Part shown: in pieces, positions 1 through 6,121 of the stretch
Position numbering within the stretch: the first letter of the stretch is position 1
How the letters are laid out: every line of letters starts with the position of its first letter
Assembly: GCA_903921945.1 (NCBI GenBank)
Contig: CAIXSC010000645.1
Span: 1-6,543, forward strand
Direction of reading: 5' to 3'
DNA from: an uncultured Planctomycetaceae bacterium
GTDB lineage: Bacteria > Planctomycetota > Planctomycetia > Pirellulales > Pirellulaceae
Length of the DNA: 6,543 nt
Notes under the pieces: model-generated
What the model was told of the DNA's origin: nothing
The model's database searches: none
The model's input: the letters and a program-made list of their open reading frames with translations, nothing else
Translations under genes and position numbers: made by a program

Positions 1-1
1 G

Positions 2-2140
2 GCGGATTCTGTCTGGGCTGTGAATCAGGTTCATCCCGACGATGCCTTGGTGATCGATCTGCTGCCGGACCTCGTCAAGAACTACCAGGGCTGGGAGCAG
101 CGGCACTTCGTGCCCGAGGTGGGCTTGTTCTGGCAAACCGGCCACGACGACGGCATGGAATTCAACATCAACAGCCGTCAAACGAAGGATATCCTGCGTG
201 GTGCTCCGAGCTATCGTCCCTCGTTCAACGCCTACATGTGGGCCGATGCGATGGCGATCGCGAGGATCGCGCGACTAGCAGGCAAAGCCGATATCGCCGA
301 GCGGTTTGAGAAAAGGGCCGACTCTCTCAAGACGACGATGTTGAAGTTGCTGTGGGACGACAAACGGCAATTCTTCTTCCCCGTCTTCAAGAACGACGAA
401 GAACGCGACGGTCACAAGATCCGGGCACTGACCAAGACGTATGAAACGGGCCAATTCGCTGGTGATCCACACGGCCGCGAGTTGATTGGCTATGTGCCGT
501 GGCAGTTCAACATGATCGAACCCGGAAAGGGGTACGATTCCGCCTGGCGGAAGTTGATGGACCGGGACGGCTTCTATTCCGACTTCGGACCATCGACGGT
601 CGAGCGGAACGACCCGATGTTCCTGCTCAAGAACTCGTGCTGCTGGTGGAGCGGTCAATCATGGCCGTATGCCACAACGCAGACGCTCAGGGCGATGTCG
701 AATGTCTTGCAACGGGGCGGCGCCGATCTCACGCCATCGGATTATCTAAAGCTACTGCGAATCTATGCTCGCTCGCACCGCAAGAACGGCAAGCCGTATC
801 TGGCCGAAGCACTCCATCCCGACACCGGATCTTTCGAAGGCCACGACGGCTATAACCACTCGGAACACTATTTCCATTCGGGCTATTGCGATCTGGTCAT
901 CACGGGACTGGTCGGGTTGACTCCCCGCGACGATGAAACGCTCGAAGTGAATCCGCTCGCGCCGGCCGATTGGGACTACTTTGCTCTCGACGATGTTCCG
1001 TATTGCGGTCATCGCGTCAGCCTGATCTGGGACAAAACCGGAGCACGATACAAACTTGGAGCCGGCCTGCATGTGCTGGTCGATGGCCGTGAGGTAGGGA
1101 AATCGGACAAACTCGTACGGCTTACGATCGAGCACGCGGTCGCTCGCCCGACCGGTCGCGCAACCGCGGTGCGCGATCCCCGCGTCACGCTCACGAATTC
1201 TGTCGTGAACAACGACGGCACCTACTTTCCGCGACTGACCGCGTCGTACTCATCGCCCAAGACGTCGATTGGCAAGCTGAACGACGGCAATTTCTGGTAC
1301 GTGCCGCATCCGCCCAATCGCTGGACGTGCGAAGGTTCGCCCAACGAACGCGATTGGGTCGTCGTCGACTTCGGAGTCAAGCGGACGATTCACACCGTGA
1401 AGTTCTACCCGCTCGACGACAGCGGCGAGAAAGAGGCGGCCGTGCGTGCTCCTCAGCGGATCGAGTTGGAGGCGTGGATCGACAGCGACTGGCGTCCGAT
1501 CAAGTCGCAAAGCGAGGTGCTCGACAATCCGCAAGGACACCGCGCCAACGTGGTGAAGTTCAATCCGATCGAAGTCGCGAAGCTGCGAGTCACCCTGCAT
1601 CATCGTCTGGGTGGCAAGTCGGGTCTCACAGAGATCGAAGCTTGGGGCGACGTTCTCTTGCCGCTGGAGCCAGCGCCGCCGCCGGCTGGCAACCTGGCCT
1701 ACAACCCGAGGCCCGACGGTTTTCCCAAAGCGACGGCGTCGTTCTCGGACCGTTTCGGAGGCAAGCCGTCCAGCGCCATCGATGGCAAGACGGTGTTCCT
1801 ACCCTCGCCGATGAATCGCTGGACCAGCTATGAATCGAAGTCGGAGACCGATTGGTTGGAGATCGACTTCGGCCGCGAGGTCGAATTCCGCCGAGTGGAA
1901 CTTGCCATCTACGACGATCGCGGCGGGGTTCAGCCTCCGACCTCGTATCTGATCCAGCACTGGACTGGCACCGAATGGCGGGATGTTGGCAACGTCCAGA
2001 ACTCGCCCGAACAGCCAGTGGGTAGCCAATGGAACCAGGCTCGTTTTGATCCCGTGAAATCCTCGAAAGCCCGCATCGTCTTCACGCATCGCGGCAAGTC
2101 ACGCAGCGGCGTTTCGGAAGTGATGGTATGGAATGATTGA
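2..2140 (+). CDS. MGH1/GH63-like glycoside hydrolase with two C-terminal discoidin (F5/8 type C) domains, 5' partial
   Basis: The reading frame is open from the first complete codon, so the true start lies upstream; the GTG at 20 has no ribosome binding site and is probably internal. Numbering the 712 visible residues from position 2, residues 1 to about 315 look like an (alpha/alpha)6 glycosidase barrel of the MGH1/GH63/trehalase type. HDDGMEFN (48-55) sits where these families carry the general acid in a G-x-D/E motif, making E53 the candidate. AEALHPDTG (268-276) resembles the E-x-x-x-P-x-TG segment with the second carboxylate, E269. LEVNPLAP (314-321) opens a beta-rich tail seen after many such barrels. 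Two F5/8 type C domains follow, at about 401-549 and 563-712, joined by a proline-rich linker; each has an NRWT motif followed by a DW-[VL]-x-[VI]-DFG strand. These domains usually bind carbohydrate. The role is probably hydrolysis of an extracellular or periplasmic glycan. The substrate cannot be told, and the signal peptide would lie outside the window. Confidence 0.85.
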   Translation, partial: ADSVWAVNQVHPDDALVIDLLPDLVKNYQGWEQRHFVPEVGLFWQTGHDDGMEFNINSRQTKDILRGAPSYRPSFNAYMWADAMAIARIARLAGKADIAERFEKRADSLKTTMLKLLWDDKRQFFFPVFKNDEERDGHKIRALTKTYETGQFAGDPHGRELIGYVPWQFNMIEPGKGYDSAWRKLMDRDGFYSDFGPSTVERNDPMFLLKNSCCWWSGQSWPYATTQTLRAMSNVLQRGGADLTPSDYLKLLRIYARSHRKNGKPYLAEALHPDTGSFEGHDGYNHSEHYFHSGYCDLVITGLVGLTPRDDETLEVNPLAPADWDYFALDDVPYCGHRVSLIWDKTGARYKLGAGLHVLVDGREVGKSDKLVRLTIEHAVARPTGRATAVRDPRVTLTNSVVNNDGTYFPRLTASYSSPKTSIGKLNDGNFWYVPHPPNRWTCEGSPNERDWVVVDFGVKRTIHTVKFYPLDDSGEKEAAVRAPQRIELEAWIDSDWRPIKSQSEVLDNPQGHRANVVKFNPIEVAKLRVTLHHRLGGKSGLTEIEAWGDVLLPLEPAPPPAGNLAYNPRPDGFPKATASFSDRFGGKPSSAIDGKTVFLPSPMNRWTSYESKSETDWLEIDFGREVEFRRVELAIYDDRGGVQPPTSYLIQHWTGTEWRDVGNVQNSPEQPVGSQWNQARFDPVKSSKARIVFTHRGKSRSGVSEVMVWND

Positions 2141-2300
2141 TTCGTCGGGATAGACTCGCGGTTTTGGCGGACGAACAGCGTTGAGCGATCGGCAGTCGAA
2201 CTCTGTCTGGCGGGTGACGGTCTGCTGGCGCGGTGTTCGAAGCGGGTGCCTGTTGGTGACCGCGGCTGTACCATGACCGATGTTGGAACAGACTTTGTTT

Positions 2301-2306
2301 AGGAGG
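2301..2306 (+). promoter_or_regulatory. Strong Shine-Dalgarno AGGAGG for the TPR-like gene
   Basis: AGGAGG stands six bases before the ATG at 2313. It decides the start: the frame also contains a TTG-type or upstream start at 2280, but that would place the ribosome binding site inside the coding sequence and put eleven extra residues before an otherwise clean signal peptide. Confidence 0.85.
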
Positions 2307-2312
2307 TTTGCT

Positions 2313-3569
2313 ATGCATCGTTCTCTTGTGTTGGCAACGACCTTGGTCCTGGTTTTGGCGAGCACTGCGTTGGCCTGCCTCTGGGATCGCGATACGCCGC
2401 AAGACGAAGCGATTGGCATCCCAGAGGTCGTTGCCGTTCTCACAGGCCGCTTCGAGCGAAATCCGCCGCTGTATTACGAAATGCGGCTGACTCGTGTCCG
2501 CGAACGCTTGCAGGACCACCCGGAGGAACTCGCCGCGTACGACGACGCCGGCGTGGCGTGCGACCGTTTGGGACGCAGCGACGAGGCCGTGTCGTGGATG
2601 GAACAAAAGCGGCGTCAGATGGAAACCAGGGAGCTGCCAGAATCGGAACGCCGGGAGCAGCTCTACCGTTACCACGCGAATCTAGGAACATTCATTGTCC
2701 ACCGTTGGTTCCGAAACGGGGCCGATCGCACGAAACTGGCGGAAGTCGAGGATGCTCGCCGGCACATCGCCGGGGCGATCGCGATCAATCCCGGGGCGCA
2801 CTTCGGGCGCGAAAAATACCAGCTTCGGATACTTGACTGGATTTTGCAGCCCTGGGAGATGTCAGCGTCTGAAAAACAAACGCGGGATGAGTTGCCAAAT
2901 CTGCTTGGTTGGAGTTTCCAGGATATCTATGGAGAGAATACGGAGCCGGGCGAAGCGCGCGAGGCTGTGCAGGGGCTGGCCGGACTCGTCGTGCTCGGCA
3001 ATGCCTGGGAAAGCGTCGATGTGTTTCACGCGCTAAACGTCGCCCTGCAACGCGACTCCATCGGTTTCGAACGTGGACGCGAAGGTGGGCGGAACACGCT
3101 GGCCTACTTCGCGTGGCTTCGATGCCGGGAACTGATCGATTCGGGGCGACGGTCGATTCTGCCCGGGGCGCCGACTGGCAAGTCCCTCAAGGCCATGTTG
3201 CCCGCGCCGGACTTTGACAAGCCGGAACTGCTGCTGGACGGCGAGTTCGCTCGCCTGAGAGCGGAAGCGGACGCTTGGCACGTGGCTCGGACCGAATTCA
3301 TGTTGGGGCGATTGAAGACCGAGCGGCACCCGGACACCGACCCAGATTTTTGGGACGGGTATGTGGCCACTCCCGCGCCGAAGCTTGCGGCGCAGTCGGT
3401 GCCAGGTGCATACCGGGCTCGAGTCGAATCGATCCGACGAAAGTCCCTCGCCATCTTCGTCATCGTTCTGCTGCTAATCGCGGGATTTGGCGGCTGGCTC
3501 AGTTGGCGTGCCTGGGTACGCGGGAAATCAAAACCAACCGACGCGTCACTCCGCACCAACGCGGGTTGA
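2313..3569 (+). CDS. Exported TPR-like protein with CLWDRDT mature N-terminus and C-terminal membrane anchor
   Basis: The protein has 418 residues, starting at the ATG behind AGGAGG. Residues 1-21 form a signal peptide (basic start, hydrophobic core, then ALA before Cys22). The -3 to -1 residues fit signal peptidase I better than a lipobox, because -3 is Ala and -2 is Leu, so lipidation at Cys22 is possible but doubtful. The mature end begins CLWDRDT, which I recall from hypothetical TPR proteins common in Planctomycetota and relatives. Residues 68-103 resemble one TPR helix pair (AYDDAGVACDRLGRSDEAV), and 120-175 a second, ending in INPGAHFGREKY. A hydrophobic segment at about 378-400 followed by a basic tail (RAWVRGKSK) predicts a single membrane span with the bulk of the protein outside the cytoplasm. 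No catalytic motif is seen; a protein-interaction or scaffold role is inference. The 172-base gap from the glycosidase and its own ribosome binding site argue for an independent unit. Confidence 0.8.
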   Translation: MHRSLVLATTLVLVLASTALACLWDRDTPQDEAIGIPEVVAVLTGRFERNPPLYYEMRLTRVRERLQDHPEELAAYDDAGVACDRLGRSDEAVSWMEQKRRQMETRELPESERREQLYRYHANLGTFIVHRWFRNGADRTKLAEVEDARRHIAGAIAINPGAHFGREKYQLRILDWILQPWEMSASEKQTRDELPNLLGWSFQDIYGENTEPGEAREAVQGLAGLVVLGNAWESVDVFHALNVALQRDSIGFERGREGGRNTLAYFAWLRCRELIDSGRRSILPGAPTGKSLKAMLPAPDFDKPELLLDGEFARLRAEADAWHVARTEFMLGRLKTERHPDTDPDFWDGYVATPAPKLAAQSVPGAYRARVESIRRKSLAIFVIVLLLIAGFGGWLSWRAWVRGKSKPTDASLRTNAG

Positions 3570-3928
3570 GTCGTCGGTACACGCGATCGACGATGGTGGC
3601 CTGTCAGGCAACCACTACCCAAATGTCGCGGAACGCGGGGCTTCTGCCCTGGGGCGGTCAGTGCCGTCGAGGCGCATTGGGGCTGGCTGCTCGTGCTGCT
3701 GCCAATCCAGTTCGACCATCACCTTGGGGTAACAATCCAAACCACGCCTTGAACAGCGTCGAGCGGCGCGGACAGTGGTTTCCCACTGGATTCTCCGGGA
3801 GGACTGTGAACGCCAGAGCGTGGCGGTGACCATCGCTCCGCCCTAGCCACTGCAGCGGACGGCCGACAACCCGCGCGGAACTGTCCGTGTGGCGACGCTT
3901 GTTGAAGGCGATTTGATCCAGGAAATCG
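3570..3928 (+). other. Non-coding spacer, nothing recognisable
   Basis: About 360 bases lie between the TPR-like gene and the DUF1080 remnant. Open frames here on either strand have no ribosome binding site and translate to low-complexity, Arg- and Ala-rich strings typical of GC-rich shadow frames. A weak inverted repeat (TCGTCG at 3571-3576 with CGACGA at 3588-3593) follows the TPR-like stop but has an 11-base loop and no T-run, so I do not call it a terminator. Part of the stretch may be the lost signal-peptide region of the pseudogene or older debris, but I could not match it to a family. Confidence 0.5.
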
Positions 3929-4645
3929 ATGGCTAGACCGGTCGTTTTTATTTTGTGGTTTGATTCTCGGGTCATCGACTTTTGGCTAACAGAATGTCCA
4001 AGAGTCGCGGTTACGAATGGAACGATGGCTTTGGCGACACGTTTCGCGTCGAGAATGGCATGTTGAAAATCACCTACGCCAAATACGATCGTAATCAGAC
4101 ACTTTAGTCCCCGGTTTTACGATGATTTGGATTCGCGTTTTCGGCAAGGTGTCGAGTATTGGTTTACTGGCGCGGACGTGCGGAGCGGACCGAGCTGGGC
4201 GGTTCGAAATAGCGGCATATTGGTGCGCGACAAGGCTCCGAAACGGATGAGCCGCGACCAGGATTCTCTAGCGTCGATCGAGGTACAGTTACCTGGCGGG
4301 TCCAGCGCAGGCACGCAAATCGTGGCTAATCTTGGCACACCGCTGACGAACATAGTGATGAACGACGAACTGGTTATGCGCCACGGATCGAACTCGAGTC
4401 AAAGCCCAACCATGACGACCGCTGAGGCCGTAGTCCTGGGCGGCGAGACGATTTGGCACTGGCTCGATGGCGAAGTCGTGTTGGAAAACTAACAGCTGCA
4501 ATGGGACGACCGCAAACCGCATGTCCGCGAACTGACCAAAACCTGCGGCGGCAAAATGGTCTGCGGCGGCACAATCTCCCTGCAGTCCAACAGCCACCCC
4601 GGCGACTTCCGCCATACCGAGAGTCTGCCACCCAAGTGCGTTTGA
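3929..4645 (+). pseudogene. Decayed DUF1080 / 3-keto-disaccharide hydrolase domain gene
   Basis: Family-like sequence runs through several frames. From 3929 one frame gives VVFILWFDSRVIDFW, a worn version of the 'LFDGKxLDGW' opening of DUF1080. Near 3990 it shifts to a second frame (from 3994: SKSRGYEWNDGFGDTFRVENGMLK) that stops at a TAG, 4105-4107. The first frame resumes around 4085-4105 with FYDDLDSRFRQGVEYWF, then GPSWAVRNSGILV, DQDSLASIEVQLPGG, ANLGTPLTNIVM, and LDGEVVLEN. An in-frame TAA at 4490-4492 follows, where relatives as I recall them carry Glu, so a GAA to TAA change would explain it. Beyond the stop, QLQWDDRKP and GGTISLQSNSHPGDFRHTESLP match the domain end, and the natural stop is at 4643-4645. 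Intact members form a beta-sandwich related to concanavalin-like lectins; some cleave 3-keto-disaccharides, and many are exported. No signal peptide or ribosome binding site remains. The 5' limit is approximate. Confidence 0.85.
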
Positions 4646-4879
4646 GGGCGTTATGATCACCAATGGAGTGAATTGTGCAACAACTGATTGCACCGTGGAG
4701 GGCGTTGTGCGACAGTACGCGTCGTGGAGGGGATTGGCAATCCGGACGCTAATCCCGCCATTACCATGTTGCGGCCGCCGAACACAGTGATGCCGATTGC
4801 CGGGAATCATGCTGTGACGGCCTCGCCAGATGCGCTCGGTGTTTTCATGGATTGACGGTTTTCTACTGTGTCCCCGCTC
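4646..4879 (+). other. Spacer with a doubtful small ORF or gene remnant
   Basis: Between the pseudogene and the peptidase, a frame open from 4688 to a TGA at 4853-4855 reads VEGIGNPDANPAITMLRPP and then NTVMPIAGNHAVTASPDALG, ending GVFMD. A second frame from an ATG at 4653 reads MITNGVNCATTDCTVEGVV and then overlaps it. The composition looks more protein-like than a random frame, but there is no ribosome binding site or family match. It may be a small gene, or the frameshifted tail of an older gene. I see no promoter consensus I would trust for the downstream peptidase. Confidence 0.3.
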
Positions 4880-4885
4880 AAGGAG
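4880..4885 (+). promoter_or_regulatory. Shine-Dalgarno AAGGAG for the cysteine peptidase
   Basis: AAGGAG lies eight bases before the ATG at 4894. It supports that ATG over the in-frame TTG at 4852, which would add fourteen residues and lacks a ribosome binding site. A TTG at 4891 is in frame directly before the ATG but is a poorer start. Confidence 0.75.
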
Positions 4886-4893
4886 TTCCATTG

Positions 4894-5760
4894 ATGAACG
4901 AGACATGCTCGCTCGGCTGGCTGCCTGATCTACCCGACTTTCGCGATTACTCGGACGAAACGAAAGCTGTCCATGCCTTGCTGAAGTCTGTGGGAGTCGC
5001 GAACCCCGGAAGGCTTTCCTTGCCCGCATCCGCCGATCTCCGACAATGGTGCTCGCCGATCGAGGACCAATTGAACCTCGGGTCCTGCACGGCCAATGCT
5101 GGCGTAGGTCTCGTCGAGTACTTCGAACGACGAGCATTCGGCAGGCATCTCGATGCGTCCCGCCTGTTCTTGTACAAGGTAACCCGCAATCTTTTAGGTT
5201 GGACAGGAGACACTGGCGCGTACTTGCGGGACACCATGAAGGCGATGGTGCTGTTTGGCGTGCCTCCAGAGTCGTATTGGAAGTATGACATCGCGAAGTT
5301 CGAGCAGGAGCCCAGCGCCTTTTGCTATGCGTTCGCCCAGAACTATCAGGCGATCCAATACTATCGACTTGACCCGCCGGGCATTACTTCGAACGCACTG
5401 CTCGCGCGGATTAAATCCAACTTGGCGGCGGGGCTTCCCTCCATGTTTGGCTTTACGGTGTACTCGTCGATATCCCAAGCGAATGCGACTGGAAAAATTC
5501 CATATCCATCCAATCATGAAAACATCCTGGGAGGCCATGCTGTCGTCGCCGTAGGCTATGATGATACGGTCACTATCAAAAATTCGAACGACGGCGTCGA
5601 GCGGACCGGGGCGCTGCTCATTCGAAACTCGTGGGGAACAGGGTGGGGGATGCAGGGCTATGGATGGATCCCCTACGAGTACGTAACGAAACAGTTGGCG
5701 ATCGACTGGTGGTCGTTGATCAAGAATGAGTGGATTGACACCAGTGTCTTTTCGCTCTAG
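4894..5760 (+). CDS. Papain-fold C1-type cysteine peptidase, apparently cytoplasmic
   Basis: The protein has 288 residues and an intact active site. EDQLNLGSCTANA (57-69) holds the oxyanion-hole Gln59 and nucleophile Cys65; GGHAVVAVGYDD (213-224) holds His215; IRNSWGTGWGMQGYGWIP (243-260) holds Asn245 in the classic NSWG block. The GSCTANA form, with Thr in place of papain's Trp after Cys, is what I recall for a bacterial branch of C1 peptidases, as is the opening LGWLPDLPDFRDY (7-19). Only about 45 residues precede the catalytic domain, so there is no I29-type inhibitory propeptide, and there is no signal peptide or membrane segment. It should therefore act in the cytoplasm or leave by an unrecognised route. 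Its substrate is unknown. It has its own ribosome binding site and no intact gene partner: the pseudogene is upstream and an insertion sequence downstream. A catalytically related transglutaminase-like or bacteriocin-processing role is less likely given the full papain motif set. Confidence 0.88.
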   Translation: MNETCSLGWLPDLPDFRDYSDETKAVHALLKSVGVANPGRLSLPASADLRQWCSPIEDQLNLGSCTANAGVGLVEYFERRAFGRHLDASRLFLYKVTRNLLGWTGDTGAYLRDTMKAMVLFGVPPESYWKYDIAKFEQEPSAFCYAFAQNYQAIQYYRLDPPGITSNALLARIKSNLAAGLPSMFGFTVYSSISQANATGKIPYPSNHENILGGHAVVAVGYDDTVTIKNSNDGVERTGALLIRNSWGTGWGMQGYGWIPYEYVTKQLAIDWWSLIKNEWIDTSVFSL

Positions 5761-5857
5761 CGGCTCATTGGTCAAAACCCTGTTCCAATATGTTTATTCA
5801 GCATGCGCGACATATAACGGGACTCGCGACCATGGCTGGTACGACTGGATGAATAGT

Positions 5858-5881
5858 GGCCGGCGCCGTTTGGCGCCGGCC
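5858..5881 (+). terminator. Perfect 10-bp GC hairpin, possible terminator of the peptidase gene
   Basis: GGCCGGCGCC (5858-5867) and GGCGCCGGCC (5872-5881) are exact reverse complements around a GTTT loop, about 98 bases past the peptidase stop. The stem would be very stable. No T-run follows (the next bases are TTAAGAGG), so it is not a textbook intrinsic terminator. It could instead block 3' exonucleases, or be a dispersed palindromic repeat. The structure is seen directly; its function is inferred. Confidence 0.5.
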
Positions 5882-6121
5882 TTAAGAGGCATGGGCGAAT
5901 GGCTTAAACCGAACGTTTTAGGGATTGGAGCAGGTTCTCGCTGGAATCCAAGCTGCGAACCGCGAATTCTGGGACCTTTCGTATTTAAATATTAGACAGA
6001 CGTGTGCTTTTTTTGCCTATTATCGCGTCTCGTCTGCTGGATATCCAAACAAACACAGAAAACAGAAACTACACCGCTGTGGAGGTCGCGCTAGCGATCG
6101 TTCGCGCGTGCAACTCGCCCT
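5882..6121 (+). other. AT-richer spacer likely containing the left end of the insertion sequence
   Basis: No gene is supported in this stretch. Composition drops in GC from about 5975 to 6075, with ATTTAAAT at 5983-5990, seven T residues at 6008-6014 and a TATTAT at 6018-6023. This contrasts with the GC-rich flanks and would fit the end and promoter region of an imported element. CAGACG (5997-6002) and CGTCTG (6031-6036) form a small inverted repeat. The terminal repeat of the element cannot be placed because its right end is outside the window. Confidence 0.4.
6087..6108 (+). repeat. Imperfect 22-bp palindrome before the transposase start
   Basis: The 22 bases from CGCGCTAGCG to TTCGCGCG read the same on both strands except for two mismatched pairs (18 of 22 positions agree). 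The centre is CGATCG. It lies 13 bases before the transposase ATG, where it could fold in the mRNA leader or serve as a binding site. The palindrome is observed; any role is speculation. Confidence 0.4.

Noticed and set aside
2273..2302. Nine-residue leader ORF whose TAG overlaps the AGGAGG of the TPR-like gene
   Set aside because: The overlap suggests translational coupling, but the ATG has no Shine-Dalgarno and the peptide shows no attenuation-like codon run. Chance is the simpler explanation.
2082..2675. 197-codon - strand open frame across the glycosidase/TPR-like junction
   Set aside because: It overlaps two well-supported + strand coding ends and the signal peptide region, and its translation shows no domain or plausible start signal.
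3658..3975. 105-codon - strand frame in the spacer before the pseudogene, considered as a transposase remnant
   Set aside because: No recognisable transposase or other motif, no ribosome binding site, and it runs antisense into the DUF1080 start. I could not support it.
4490..4492. Programmed stop-codon readthrough in the DUF1080 gene
   Set aside because: The two separate frameshifts upstream and worn family motifs point to gene decay rather than recoding.
4543..4571. 11-base direct repeat CTGCGGCGGCA
   Set aside because: It encodes a Cys-Gly-Gly repeat within the remnant of a Gly-rich turn and is too short and GC-biased to mean more.
4289..5137. Long 282-codon open frame on the - strand
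   Set aside because: It runs antisense to both the DUF1080 remnant and the peptidase N-terminus, has no ribosome binding site and gives an Arg- and His-rich, family-less translation. It is a GC-driven shadow frame.
5726..5995. 89-codon + strand frame overlapping the peptidase end
   Set aside because: It begins inside the peptidase in another frame, crosses the GC hairpin and has no family resemblance.
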